A DNA stretch of 64,000 bases from Thermopolyspora sp044507605 (GCA_044507605.1 JBIQJI010000003.1:1-64000), one strand, 5' to 3'; positions 40,661-50,227 are shown, counted from the stretch's first letter. The notes: generated by a model from the letters alone, not told the origin. Made by a program: numbers and translations.

Positions 40661-43003
40661 CTATCCGGGTGGCGGGGCGGGCAGCGGGGCCGGCGGGTCC
40701 GGGAGCGGGCCCGAGTGGAGCACGCCGAGGCGCCGGGTGGCGCGGGTGAGCGCGACGTACAGGTCGCCGGCGCCGCGCGGGGACTCCGCGAGGATCTCGG
40801 CCGGCTCGATCACGATGACGGTGTCGAACTCCAGGCCCTTGGCGTCGCGGACGCCGAGCACGGCGACCGGCGAGTCGAGCGCGGCCGGGCCGGCGGCGGG
40901 CGCGGCGTCCAAGGGGGCGAGCAGGCGGGTGAGGCCGGCCGCGATGGCGGCGGCGCGGGCGCGGGGCGTGATCACGGCGATGCGACCGCCTTCGGGCAGG
41001 TGGCGGGCGACGGCACGGGCCGCCGCCGGGGCGAGGTCGGCGGCCGGGACGCGCAGCGCCCAGGGGGTCTCGCCGGTCTCGCGCGCGGGGTCGGGGGCGC
41101 GCAGGCCGGGGCCGACCAGGTCGAGCACGCGTGCCGCGACCGCCATCAGCGCGGCGGGCGTGCGGTAGTTGACGGTGAGGCGCCGCTCGCGCCAGCGGCC
41201 GGCGGCGTAGGGGTCGAGCACCTGGGCCCAGGAGGTGACGCCGGCGGCGGAGCCGGTCTGGGCCAGGTCGCCGACGATGGTCATGGAGCGGGCGGGGCAG
41301 CGGCGCATCAGCATGCGCCAGGCCATGGGCGACAGTTCCTGCGCCTCGTCGACGATGATGTGGCCGAAGGCCCAGGTGCGGTCGGCGGCGGCCCGTTCGG
41401 CGGTGGTGAGATGGCCGGTCTCGGCGCGGTGGCGGGCGGCGAGCCGCTCGGCGTCGACCAGGCCGGCCATGCCGGTCAGCTCCAGCACCTCCCGGGCGTA
41501 GGCGAGGTCGCGGCCGTGCCGTTCGCGCTCGGCGCGGCGGCGGGCGGCGAGTTCCTCCTCGGCGTGGGTGGCGGCGGCGCGCAGCACGTCCTGGTCGATG
41601 TCGCCGAGCAGTTCGGCGGCCTCGTCCAGCAGGGGCACGTCGGCCTCGGTCCAGCGGGGCGGGCGGGGCCGGCCGGGCGGGCCCGGGTCGCGGAGCAGCA
41701 GGTCGCGTTCGGCGGGGGTGAGGCCGGCGCGGGTGAGGCGGCCGGGCGAGGCGTACAGGCCGGCGAGCAGGCCCTGGGGGGTCAGGTAGGGCCAGATGCG
41801 GTTGAGCGCGGCCCGCACGGCGGGCTCGGCGCGCAGGTCGGCGCGCAGGCCGGCCAGGTCGGACTCGTCGAGCAGGTGCCTGCCGAGGTGGCGGGCGGCC
41901 TGGCGGGCCAGGGCGTCCAGCAGGTGGCGCACCAGGACGGCGCGGGCCTGGTTGTGGGGGCGGCGGGAGCGGGCGGCGCGGTTGCGGGCGGCCTGCAGGG
42001 TGCGGCGGTCCAGGCGCAGGGTGTAGCGGTCGAGTGCGATGTCGATGGGCGCGGCGGGGACGCGCTGGTGGTCGCGGACGGCCTCGGCGATGACGCCGGC
42101 CATGCGGGCGTCGCATTTGAGCCGGGCGGCCTCGGGGGTGTCGGTGGCGGTGACGGTGACGCCGGGCAGCAGCTCGGCGATGGTGGACAGCAGCACGTCG
42201 GTCTCGCCGAGGGAGGGCAGGACCTGTTCGATGTAGCGGGTGAAGATGGGGGTGGGGCCGATGATGAGCACGCCGCGGCGGGCGAGCCGGTCGCGGTGGG
42301 TGTAGAGCAGGTAGGCGGCGCGGTGCAGCGCGACGACGGTCTTGCCGGTGCCGGGCCCGCCGGTGACGACGAGCACGCCGGCGAGGTCGTCGCGGATGAT
42401 GCGGTCCTGCTCGGCCTGGATGGTGGCCACGATGTCGCGCATGCGGCCGGTGCGGCGGTCGCCGAGGGCGGCCAGCAGGGCGGCCTCGCCGTTGAGGGTG
42501 GCGCGGTCGGCGTCGGTGAGGCGGTCGAGGTCGAGCAGGTCGTCGTCGACGGCGAGGATGTCGCGGCCCTTGGTGCGCAGGTGGCGGCGGCGGGTCACGC
42601 CCATGGGGGTGGCGGGCGTGGCGCGGTAGAACGGCTGGGCGACGGGGGCGCGCCAGTCGATGAGCAGGCGGTGCTGCTCGTCGTCGGACAGGCCGAGGCG
42701 GCCGATGTAGAGGGTGCGGCCGGTGCCGCCGGTGTCGCCGGTGGACAGGTCCAGGCGGCCGAAGCACAGGCCGTTCTCCACGGCCCACAGGCGGGCCAGC
42801 CGGTCGGCGTACATGGCGGCGAAGGAGTCGCGTTCGGAGCGGTTCTGGTGGGTGCCGGTGGCGCCTTGGGCGAGCACCTCGTCCAGGCGGGCCTGGGTGC
42901 GGTCGCGCAGGGTGTCGAGGCGGTCGTACAGGCGGGCGACGTAACGCCGTTCGCGGGCCAGTTCGCTACGGCGCTCACCGCCGCCGTCGGCGTCGGTCGT
43001 GAT
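40661..43003 (-). CDS. helD: HelD-like UvrD-superfamily helicase (RNA polymerase recycling)
   Basis: The protein matches actinobacterial HelD: an N-terminal helical hairpin (ELARERRYVARLYDRLDTLR, then RLDEVLAQGATGTHQNRSERD), FGRLDLSTGDTGGTGRTLYI, GRLGLSDDEQHRLLIDWRAP, Walker A VTGGPGTGKT, HIIVDEAQELSPMAWRMLM, VGDLAQTGS, VNYRTPAALM, and VRDAKGLEFDTVIVIEP with YVALTRATRRL. HelD removes stalled or antibiotic-bound RNA polymerase from DNA. The first ordinary start in frame (GTG 42877) would cut off the conserved first helix. ATC at 43003, with GGAG six bases before it, is a plausible non-standard start and gives 780 residues. Confidence 0.85.
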   Translation of the reverse strand: MTTDADGGGERRSELARERRYVARLYDRLDTLRDRTQARLDEVLAQGATGTHQNRSERDSFAAMYADRLARLWAVENGLCFGRLDLSTGDTGGTGRTLYIGRLGLSDDEQHRLLIDWRAPVAQPFYRATPATPMGVTRRRHLRTKGRDILAVDDDLLDLDRLTDADRATLNGEAALLAALGDRRTGRMRDIVATIQAEQDRIIRDDLAGVLVVTGGPGTGKTVVALHRAAYLLYTHRDRLARRGVLIIGPTPIFTRYIEQVLPSLGETDVLLSTIAELLPGVTVTATDTPEAARLKCDARMAGVIAEAVRDHQRVPAAPIDIALDRYTLRLDRRTLQAARNRAARSRRPHNQARAVLVRHLLDALARQAARHLGRHLLDESDLAGLRADLRAEPAVRAALNRIWPYLTPQGLLAGLYASPGRLTRAGLTPAERDLLLRDPGPPGRPRPPRWTEADVPLLDEAAELLGDIDQDVLRAAATHAEEELAARRRAERERHGRDLAYAREVLELTGMAGLVDAERLAARHRAETGHLTTAERAAADRTWAFGHIIVDEAQELSPMAWRMLMRRCPARSMTIVGDLAQTGSAAGVTSWAQVLDPYAAGRWRERRLTVNYRTPAALMAVAARVLDLVGPGLRAPDPARETGETPWALRVPAADLAPAAARAVARHLPEGGRIAVITPRARAAAIAAGLTRLLAPLDAAPAAGPAALDSPVAVLGVRDAKGLEFDTVIVIEPAEILAESPRGAGDLYVALTRATRRLGVLHSGPLPDPPAPLPAPPPG

Positions 43004-43151
43004 GGGGCTCTCCGGGCCTGTGTGGTCCCCTGCCGGTGGCGGTCGCGGGAGATGGTGCGTGGGTCGTTCGGGTGCCCGCCGCGCGGGCCTTGGTCGGGCC
43101 CGTCACGTTAGCAGACCGGCACGGGCGGTGCGTGCCGTCGCGGCCCGGCCC

Positions 43152-43628
43152 TCACCCGGTGTCTTCGCCGGGTCCCTCGGGCGCGATCTCGGGTGAGCGG
43201 TAGTCGTAGGGGGTGCTGAGCACCACGGTGGTGCGGGTCGAGACGTTGGCGGCGGCGCGGATGCGCTGCAGCAGGTCCTCCAGGTCGCGTGGTGAGGCCA
43301 CCCGCACCTTGAGGATGTAGCTTTCGTCGCCCGCGACGCTGTGGCACGCCTCGATCGCGGTCAGGTGGGCCAGCCGCTCGGGTGCGTCGTCAGGGGCGGC
43401 CGGGTCGATGGGCTTGATCGACACGAACGCGGTGAGCGGCAGGCCGATCGCGTCGTGGTCGACCAGCGCGACGTAGCCGAGGATCACCCCGCGCTTCTCC
43501 AGGCGCCTCACCCGCTGGTGCACGGCCGACACCGACAGCCCCGTCTCCCTGGCCAGTTCGGTGAAGCTCATGCGGCCGTCGCGGGTGAGCAGTTCCACGA
43601 TGCGGCGATCGATCTCCTCCACCTCCAC
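43152..43628 (-). CDS. Lrp/AsnC family transcriptional regulator
   Basis: The 158-residue protein has the AsnC helix-turn-helix (EIDRRIVELLTRDGRMSFTE; TGLSVSAVHQRVRRLEKRGV) and the RAM ligand domain (YVALVDHDAIGLPLTAFVSI; CHSVAGDESYILKVRVASPR; VSTRTTVVLSTPYDYR). Such proteins usually bind amino acids and control transport or catabolism, often of a neighbour. No such target is adjacent here, so it may regulate itself or distant genes. The start is the GTG at 43628. Confidence 0.92.
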   Translation of the reverse strand: MEVEEIDRRIVELLTRDGRMSFTELARETGLSVSAVHQRVRRLEKRGVILGYVALVDHDAIGLPLTAFVSIKPIDPAAPDDAPERLAHLTAIEACHSVAGDESYILKVRVASPRDLEDLLQRIRAAANVSTRTTVVLSTPYDYRSPEIAPEGPGEDTG

Positions 43629-43738
43629 AAGGTAGCGCCGTCGCGGCCCGTTTCGACACGGTTGTGGCGATGGTGCCGTGCGGTGCGGGGCCGCGACTGC
43701 GGCGGGTCCGGGTCCCCGCCGTGCCGGGCCGGGCGCGG

Positions 43739-44458
43739 TCAGCCGCCCAGGTACGCCAGCACGGCGGCGACGCGGCGGTGGATGTCGGGGCTGTTCTCCA
43801 GGCCCAGTTTCAGGAAGATGGAGTTGACGTTCTTCTCCACGGCCGACACCGATACGTGCAGGGCCCGGGCGATGCCGCCATTGGACCGGCCGTGGGCCAT
43901 CTCCCGCAGCACGTCCTGCTCGCGCGGGGTGAGCGGGTCGCCCTGCCCGCGCACGGCGCGGCGCGCCAGCAGGCCCTCGACGACCTTGGGGTCGATGACC
44001 GAGCCTCCGGCGGCGACGGCGCGCAGGGCGTCCAGCAGCTCGGCCAGGTCGCCGACGCGGTCCTTGAGCAGGTAGCCGTAGCCGGCGGTGCCGTCCTTGA
44101 ACAGTTCGAAGGCGTACAGGGCGTCGGCGAACGCCGACAGCACCACGACGCCGGCCCGCGGGTCGGCGGCCCTGATGCGGTGGGCGACGTCGATGCCCTC
44201 CATGCCGGCCCGCCAGGGGCCGCCGGGCATCCGGATGTCGGTGACGATGACGTCGGGCCGCAGCCGCCCCGCGGCGTCCAGCAGCTCGCCGGCGGTGCCG
44301 ACCGCGGCGGCGACGACGACCTGTCCCGACTGTTCCAGCAGCCGCCGGGTGCCCTCCCGGACGAGGTAGTGGTCGTCGGCGATGACGGCCCGCAGCGGCG
44401 CGTCCGGTGCCCTGCCGGGCGGCTCGGCGGGCGGTGTGCGGGGCGAGGGGTCAGGCAT
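43739..44458 (-). CDS. NarL/LuxR family response regulator
   Basis: The 239-residue protein has a receiver domain with acidic pocket Asp28/Asp29 (AVIADDHYLVREGTRRLLE), phosphoacceptor Asp74 (VIVTDIRMPGGP), and Lys in YLLKDRVGDLAELLDAL. A LuxR helix-turn-helix follows (PLTPREQDVLREMAHGRSNG; IARALHVSVSAVEKNVNSIF). It is the cognate partner of the histidine kinase gene just upstream, whose stop overlaps its start by eight bases. An extra loop (GGPWRAGMEG) follows the phosphorylation site. Confidence 0.94.
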   Translation of the reverse strand: MPDPSPRTPPAEPPGRAPDAPLRAVIADDHYLVREGTRRLLEQSGQVVVAAAVGTAGELLDAAGRLRPDVIVTDIRMPGGPWRAGMEGIDVAHRIRAADPRAGVVVLSAFADALYAFELFKDGTAGYGYLLKDRVGDLAELLDALRAVAAGGSVIDPKVVEGLLARRAVRGQGDPLTPREQDVLREMAHGRSNGGIARALHVSVSAVEKNVNSIFLKLGLENSPDIHRRVAAVLAYLGG

Positions 44459-46295
44459 GGGCCGGCACCCAGGCCCGGACGCGGGTGCCCTCGCCGGGGG
44501 CGCTGTCGACGTCGAGGCCGCCGCCCAAGGCGATCAGGCGGTCGGCCAGGCGGCCGAGGCCGGTGCCCGGGGCGGCGAAGCCGGCGCCGTCGTCGGCGAC
44601 GGTGGCCGTCAGCCGCCCGGCGGCGTAGGACAGCCGCACGTCGATGCGGGTGGCCGAGGCGTGTTTGAGGGCGTTGGCGACGGTCTCGCTCACGGTGAAG
44701 TACATCGCTCCTTCGATCTCGTCGGGGAATCTGCCGGCGCGCAGCGCCGGGTCGGCGGTGACGGTGGTGGTGACCGGCAGCCCGGAGCAGCGTTGCTCGA
44801 CCGCCTCGACCAGCCCGCCCTGGGCGAGGGCCGAGGGGTGGATGCCGGCGGCCAGTTCGCGCAGGTCGGCCAGGGCCTGCTGGGCCTGCTCGCGCAGCAG
44901 GGTCAGGGTGTCGGGTCCGGCGCCGGTGGCGCGGGCCAGTTCCAGCCCGGCGATGAGGGCGACCAGTTGCTGCTGTGCTCCGTCGTGGATGTTGCGTTCG
45001 ATGCGGCGCCGCTCGGCCTCCTGGGCGTTGACCAGGCGGGCGGCCAGGGCGGCGCCGCGCAGGGCCAGGCCCACGGGGACGGCCAGGGCGGTCAGCAGGC
45101 GCCGGTCCCGCTCGGTGAGCCGGCCGGTGGCGTCGGGGCCGCATTCGAGCCGGCCGAGGTCGCCGCCGGCGGGGATGGTGAGGGCGGGCGGGCCGTCCCG
45201 CCGGCCGGCGGTGACGGTGGTGCCGTCGGCGAGGGTGATGGCGGCCCATCGGGCGTCGACGCAGGCGCGTACGGCGTGGGCGAGGCGGCCGAGTTGCTCG
45301 GCCGGCTCGGCGTCGGCCAGGCCGGGGCCGAGCTCCGACAGCATCTCACCGACGGTGGGGCGCACGTCGAAGACCAGGTGCAGGCGGGGGCCGCGGACGG
45401 TGAGGCGGATGTCGAGCAGCCGGTGGCGTACGACGGCCACCGCGATCGCGCCGGGCAGCGCGCCCACGATGGCCAGCAGCCCGGCCATGGACAGCACGGT
45501 GGAGACGGCGTCGACGTCCGCGCTCCGGATCGCCGCGCGCAGCTCGCCGACGCCCTGTGGGGGCGGGGTGGCCGAGGCGACGTGGAAGGTGGGCAGCCCG
45601 CCGGTGACCAGCATCGCGGCGACCAGCGCGACTCCGGCGAGGTTGAGCAGCGCGCCGCAGATCATCCAGGCGAGCTGGCGCCGCTCGCCGGGTGCGCCGC
45701 GCCGCCACCGCACGGCCAGCGACGCGAGCGCGGCCATGCCGGCCAGCACCACCGCCGCCTGGCCGAAGGTGGACATCAGGACGCCGGCCCGGGCCAGGGG
45801 CGAGGCGCCGGCGGGGCCGGCGAGCGCCGCCAAGGCCGAGTCGGCGGTGCCGGCGGCGGCGAGCCGGCCGAGCCAGTGCACCGCGATCGCCAGGCCGCCG
45901 ATCCAGGCGACGGGGCGCCAGCGGCGCGACGGCAGCCGCCCGTCGGGGAACAGCAGCGGCAGGTAGATCCAGGACAGGCCGTAGAAGACGGCGAACATCG
46001 GCGCCAGCGCGGTGACCGCGGCACGTGGCGTGCCCGTGACCGCGAGGCCGGCCCCGGCGGCGCCGAGGCCGAGACAGCAGGCGGTGGCCAGGAGCAGCCA
46101 GCCGTAAACGTTGCGGGGGCGGCGCGCGGCGATGAGCAGGCCCAGCGCGGGGACGGTCAGGGTGAGCGCGGCGAACGGCCATTCGGCGGGCGGCGGTGGC
46201 CAGCCGGATTCGAGCACCGTGGCGGTGCCGATGCCGATGGCCGCCACGGCCGCCAGGCACGCCGCGAGCGGCCGGGCGGTCCGCGCGCGATCCAT
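44451..46295 (-). CDS. Sensor histidine kinase (NarL-partner type)
   Basis: The 614-residue membrane kinase has about eight to ten hydrophobic segments in the N-terminal half, a GAF-like region (EQLGRLAHAVRACVDARWAA), the HisKA_3 dimerisation motif with the phosphorylated His (QEAERRRIERNIHDGAQQQL, near residue 430), and the ATPase domain with AMYFTVSETVANALKHASAT, TVADDGAGF and a terminal GEGTRVRAWVP. It phosphorylates the response regulator encoded next in the operon. The ATG at 46295 follows a divergent promoter shared with the serine hydrolase lipoprotein gene, which may be the target. The signal sensed is unknown. Confidence 0.93.
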   Translation of the reverse strand: MDRARTARPLAACLAAVAAIGIGTATVLESGWPPPPAEWPFAALTLTVPALGLLIAARRPRNVYGWLLLATACCLGLGAAGAGLAVTGTPRAAVTALAPMFAVFYGLSWIYLPLLFPDGRLPSRRWRPVAWIGGLAIAVHWLGRLAAAGTADSALAALAGPAGASPLARAGVLMSTFGQAAVVLAGMAALASLAVRWRRGAPGERRQLAWMICGALLNLAGVALVAAMLVTGGLPTFHVASATPPPQGVGELRAAIRSADVDAVSTVLSMAGLLAIVGALPGAIAVAVVRHRLLDIRLTVRGPRLHLVFDVRPTVGEMLSELGPGLADAEPAEQLGRLAHAVRACVDARWAAITLADGTTVTAGRRDGPPALTIPAGGDLGRLECGPDATGRLTERDRRLLTALAVPVGLALRGAALAARLVNAQEAERRRIERNIHDGAQQQLVALIAGLELARATGAGPDTLTLLREQAQQALADLRELAAGIHPSALAQGGLVEAVEQRCSGLPVTTTVTADPALRAGRFPDEIEGAMYFTVSETVANALKHASATRIDVRLSYAAGRLTATVADDGAGFAAPGTGLGRLADRLIALGGGLDVDSAPGEGTRVRAWVPAHA

Positions 46296-46462
46296 GCACA
46301 CCATGGTGCCGGTCCGGTGCCGCCTGTCGCCATGCGGACAACCGCACATCGGGCTGCGGCGGGCCGCAGCCCGGAAAATGGGAGGTCCGCCGCATACCGC
46401 GGCCGTCGTGGCCCTGCCTAGCGTGAGGCTCCCGAATCCGACCGGACGAGAAGGAGCTTGTG

Positions 46463-47914
46463 GTGCGTTCCTCACGATCGGGCCTGCCGGCCCGCCGCGC
46501 GTTCGCCCCGGCGCTGCTGGCCCTGACGCTGCCGCTCACCGCGTGCGGCGGCGCCGCGACGGCCGCCGCCTCCCCGGCCCCCGGCGCGACCGCCCCGCCG
46601 GGCACACCCGTCGGCACACCCGCGGGCACGTCCATGGGCACGCCTGTGGCCACGCCCAGCGGCACGGCGGCCCCGGGCGGGGCCGTCATCCCCGACACCC
46701 CCGTGGGCCGGCAGCTGCGCTGGCTGCTGGACGCGGTCACCCGCGCGCCGATCCCCGCCGCCGAGCTGGCCGGGCACTTCACCCCGGCGTTCCTCGCGCA
46801 GTTCCCGGCCGGTCAGATCAACGCCCTGCTGGCCGCCGTGCCGGACCTGTCGGTGACCGAGCCGGCCAGCGTCACCGACACGAGCATCTCCGCCCGGGGC
46901 ACCGGCGGCGGCGGGCCGGTGGTCATCGACATCGGCGTCGACGGCACCGGGCTGATCGCCGGCCTGCGCATCACACCCGATGCGCCGGCCGCTCCGGCGC
47001 CGGCGAGCTGGCGGGAGCTGGACCGGCGGCTGCACGCGCTCGCCCCGCGGGTGAGCTTCCTGGCGGCCGAGGTCCACGGGCCCGCCTGCCGGCCGGTGCA
47101 CACGGTGCGGGCCGCGACGGCGCGGCCGCTCGGCTCGATGTTCAAGCTGTACGTGCTGGGCGCGGTGGCCGACCGGATCCGGCACGGGCGGCTGTCGTGG
47201 GACACCGAGCTGACGATCACGCCGCGGCTGAAGAGCCTGCCGAGCGGGCGGCTGCAGGACCGGCCCGACGGGAGCAAGGTCACCGTGGCCGAGGCGGCCC
47301 GGCTGATGATCTCCATCAGTGACAACACGGCGGCCGACCTGCTGATCCACGCGGCCGGGCGGCGCGCGGTGGAGCAGCAGGTGCGGCGCTGGTCCGGGCC
47401 CGCGGCGCGCGACACCCCGTTCCTGACGACCCGTGAGCTGTTCCAGCTCAAGGGCGAGCCGGGCTATCCGCAGTGGGCCCGGACGTACCTGTCGCTGCAC
47501 GGCAAGCGGCGCCGCGCCTTCCTGGCCGCGACGATCGATCCGGCCCCGACGGCGAACGTGCGGGCGTGGACCGAGCCCCGCGACATCGACTCCATCGAGT
47601 GGTTCGCCTCCGCCGCCGACATCTGCCGCGCCTACGCCGGCCTGGCCCGCTCCCCCGCCCCGCAGGTGTCGGCCGCGATGTCGGCCAACGACGGCGGGCT
47701 CGGCCTGGACCCCGACGTCTGGCCGGCCGTGTGGTACAAGGGCGGCTCGGAGCCGGGGGTGCTCACCGTGAGCTTCCTGGCCAGGTCGGCGCGGGGCCGG
47801 ACGTATGTGGTGACCGCGCTGGCGTCCGACCCGCGCGAGGCGATCGACGAGCGGGCCGCCCTGCCGGAGCTGGCGGCGCTGGCCAAGGGGGCCTTCGCCC
47901 TGCTGCGGCACTGA
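46463..47914 (+). CDS. Serine hydrolase lipoprotein, class A beta-lactamase-like
   Basis: The 483-residue protein starts with a lipoprotein signal (PALLALTLPLTAC, Cys28) and a Pro/Thr repeat linker (GTPVGTPAGTSMGTPVATPS). An NTF2-like segment (GHFTPAFLAQFPAGQINALL) and a class A beta-lactamase-fold domain follow. Motifs are SMFK (near residue 226), SDN (MISISDNTAADLLI) and KGG in place of KTG (WYKGGSEPGVL). A cell-envelope hydrolase or peptidase is more likely than a resistance enzyme, although beta-lactam binding is possible. AAGGAG lies six bases before GTG 46463; a GTG one codon earlier is too close. It is divergent from a two-component system. Confidence 0.88.
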   Translation: MRSSRSGLPARRAFAPALLALTLPLTACGGAATAAASPAPGATAPPGTPVGTPAGTSMGTPVATPSGTAAPGGAVIPDTPVGRQLRWLLDAVTRAPIPAAELAGHFTPAFLAQFPAGQINALLAAVPDLSVTEPASVTDTSISARGTGGGGPVVIDIGVDGTGLIAGLRITPDAPAAPAPASWRELDRRLHALAPRVSFLAAEVHGPACRPVHTVRAATARPLGSMFKLYVLGAVADRIRHGRLSWDTELTITPRLKSLPSGRLQDRPDGSKVTVAEAARLMISISDNTAADLLIHAAGRRAVEQQVRRWSGPAARDTPFLTTRELFQLKGEPGYPQWARTYLSLHGKRRRAFLAATIDPAPTANVRAWTEPRDIDSIEWFASAADICRAYAGLARSPAPQVSAAMSANDGGLGLDPDVWPAVWYKGGSEPGVLTVSFLARSARGRTYVVTALASDPREAIDERAALPELAALAKGAFALLRH

Positions 47915-48006
47915 GCCGCGCAGCCGGGGTGCGGGGACGTGCCCGCGGGCCTGATACCGTCTGCCCGGCGCGGCCGGTCGCCGCGCGGAGCAGGTGGAGG
48001 TACGGG

Positions 48007-49080
48007 ATGCGGGCACACGCGGCCGGGGGACGCGAGCAGGGCGGCGGCACCACGACGGGGTGCGCCGCGGCGGGGCGCGGGGCGGCGGGCGACGCCGCGC
48101 GGAGCGCGCCCGAGGGCACGCCGCGCGGCACGGGCGGCGCGCCGGGAGGCGCCCCGAGGAACGGCCCGAAGAACATGGTGTGGGTGCCGGGCGGCACGTT
48201 CCTGATGGGCGACGACCGCTTCTACCCCGACGAGGGGCCGGTGCGGCGGGTGAGCGTCGACGGGTTCTGGATGGACGAGCATCCGGTGACCAATCTGGAG
48301 TTCCAGCGGTTCGTGCGGGCCACCGGCCACGTCACGGTCGCCGAGCGGGCGCCCGACCCGGCGGACTACCCGGGGGCCGACCCGGCGCTGCTGGTGCCCG
48401 GCTCGCTGGTGTTCCACCCCACCAGCGGGCCGGTCGACCTGAGCGACCCGCGGGCGTGGTGGTCGTGGGTGCCGGGAGCGTCCTGGCGGCACCCGCGAGG
48501 GCCGGGCAGCGGGCTGGGCGGGCTGGAACGTCACCCGGTCGTGCAGGTGGCGTACGAGGACGCGGCGGCGTACGCGGCGTGGGCCGGCAAGGAGCTGCCG
48601 ACCGAGGCCGAGTGGGAGCGCGCGGCGCGGGGCGGGCTGGAGGGCGCGGTGTACGCGTGGGGCGACGAGTTCGCGCCGAGGGGGCGGATCATGGCCAACA
48701 CCTGGCGCGGGGAGTTCCCGTGGCAGAACCTCGCCCCCGGGGGCCGGTGGGGCACCACGCCCGTGCGGTCGTACGCGCCGAACGGCTACGGGCTGTACGA
48801 CATGACGGGCAACGTGTGGGAGTGGACGGCCGACTTCTACACCCCGGACCGGGGGCACGCCGCGTCGTGCTGTGTGCCCCACAATCCGCGGGTGGCCGAG
48901 CCGCCGCCGGGCGAGTCGCCGGAGGCGGGGGCGATCCCGCGCCGTGTGGTGAAGGGCGGCTCGCACCTGTGCGCGCCGAACTACTGCCTGCGCTACCGGC
49001 CGGCGGCGCGGCAGGGGGAGGCCGTCGACACCTCGACCGGGCACATCGGGTTCCGCTGCATCGTGCGGCCTGGCGGCTGA
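48007..49080 (+). CDS. Formylglycine-generating enzyme family protein
   Basis: The 357-residue protein matches FGE/SUMF1 along its length: VWVPGGTFLMGDDRFYPDEG, VSVDGFWMDEHPVTNLEFQR, LERHPVVQVAYEDAAAYAAW, LPTEAEWERAARGGLEGAVY, YGLYDMTGNVWEWTADFY, and GGSHLCAPNYCLRYRPAARQ. The pair Cys322 and Cys327 corresponds to the copper-binding cysteines of genuine FGE, so it probably converts Cys to formylglycine in sulfatase-type substrates. GGAGG precedes the ATG. The N-terminal 50 residues are low complexity. No sulfatase (CxPSR motif) is encoded in the window. Confidence 0.92.
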   Translation: MRAHAAGGREQGGGTTTGCAAAGRGAAGDAARSAPEGTPRGTGGAPGGAPRNGPKNMVWVPGGTFLMGDDRFYPDEGPVRRVSVDGFWMDEHPVTNLEFQRFVRATGHVTVAERAPDPADYPGADPALLVPGSLVFHPTSGPVDLSDPRAWWSWVPGASWRHPRGPGSGLGGLERHPVVQVAYEDAAAYAAWAGKELPTEAEWERAARGGLEGAVYAWGDEFAPRGRIMANTWRGEFPWQNLAPGGRWGTTPVRSYAPNGYGLYDMTGNVWEWTADFYTPDRGHAASCCVPHNPRVAEPPPGESPEAGAIPRRVVKGGSHLCAPNYCLRYRPAARQGEAVDTSTGHIGFRCIVRPGG

Positions 49081-49111
49081 GCCGCCGGGCCCGGCGCCCG
49101 GGCCGGGACGC

Positions 49112-50227
49112 TCAGACGACCACCAGGTCGCGGGGCCGGGTGTTGAGGCGCTCGCCGCCGGTCTCGGTGCACACCACGATGTCCTCGATGCGGGCGCCGT
49201 GGCGGCCGGGCAGGTAGATGCCGGGCTCGACCGAGAACGCGAAACCGGGGGCGAGCGGCTCGGCGTTGCCGGACACGATGTAGGGCTCCTCGTGGGTCTC
49301 CAGGCCGATGCCGTGACCGGTGCGGTGGATGAACCGATCGCCGTGGCCGGCCGCGGCGATGATGTCGCGGGCGGCGGCGTCGACGGCCTCGCAGGCGACG
49401 CCCGGCCGGACGGCGGCGCACGCGGCCCGCTGCGCGGCCAGCAGCACCTCGTAGTAGGCGGCGAACTCGGCCGGCGGCTCGCCCACGCAGTAGGTGCGGG
49501 TGGAGTCGGAGCAGTAGCCGCTCGGCATCCGCCCGCCGATGTCGACGACGACCGGCTCGCCCTCGCGGATCACCCGGTCGGACAGCTCGTGGTGCGGGCT
49601 GGCGCCGTTGGGACCCGAGCCGACGATCACGAAGTCGGCGGTGACGTGGCCCGCCTCGATGATCGCGGCGGCGATGTCGCGGCCCACCTCGCGCTCGGTG
49701 CGGCCGGCCTTCAGCAGGCCCGGCACCTGGGCGTGCACGGCGTCGATCGCCTGGGCCGCCTCGCGCAGCGCCGCCACTTCGGCGGGGCTCTTGCGCATGC
49801 GCAGCTCGCGCAGCACCTCGCCGGCCGGCACCTGCTCGGCGCCGGGCAGGGCGCGGCGGAACCGCAGCGACTGCATCGCCCACATGCGGTCGGCCAGACC
49901 CACGGCGGTCGCCCCGCCCAGGCGGGCGGCGACGATGGCGTACGGGTCGTCGGTCTCGTCCCAGGCCACCAGCTCCAGATCGAGGCGGCCCGCCGGGGAC
50001 TGCCGGGCGGCCGGCAGCTCCAGCCGGGGCACCACCAGGAACGGCGCGCCGGCGGCGGGCACCACCAGGCAGGTGAGGCGCTCCAGCGCCGTGGCGTCGT
50101 AGCCGGTCACGTACCGCAGGTCGGGGCCGGGGGTCAGCAGCAGCGCGGACAGGCCCGACCGCGCGGTGGCCGCCGCCACCTCGGCCAGCCGGGAGGCGGG
50201 ATACAGCTCACTGGTCTCGCTCGTCAC
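49112..50227 (-). CDS. M24 family metallopeptidase (Xaa-Pro aminopeptidase-like)
   Basis: The 371-residue protein has a creatinase-like N-terminal domain (YPASRLAEVAAATARSGLSA, LRYVTGYDATALERL) and a pita-bread catalytic domain with dinuclear metal ligands: two Asp in VVVDIGGRMPSGYCSDSTRT, His in HRTGHGIGLETHEEPY, and Glu in FSVEPGIYLPG and RIEDIVV. It removes N-terminal residues before proline in the cytoplasm. GTG 50227 is chosen where homology starts; the longer frame upstream lies opposite the phosphatase gene. It converges on the FGE gene with a 31-bp gap. Confidence 0.92.
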   Translation of the reverse strand: MTSETSELYPASRLAEVAAATARSGLSALLLTPGPDLRYVTGYDATALERLTCLVVPAAGAPFLVVPRLELPAARQSPAGRLDLELVAWDETDDPYAIVAARLGGATAVGLADRMWAMQSLRFRRALPGAEQVPAGEVLRELRMRKSPAEVAALREAAQAIDAVHAQVPGLLKAGRTEREVGRDIAAAIIEAGHVTADFVIVGSGPNGASPHHELSDRVIREGEPVVVDIGGRMPSGYCSDSTRTYCVGEPPAEFAAYYEVLLAAQRAACAAVRPGVACEAVDAAARDIIAAAGHGDRFIHRTGHGIGLETHEEPYIVSGNAEPLAPGFAFSVEPGIYLPGRHGARIEDIVVCTETGGERLNTRPRDLVVV

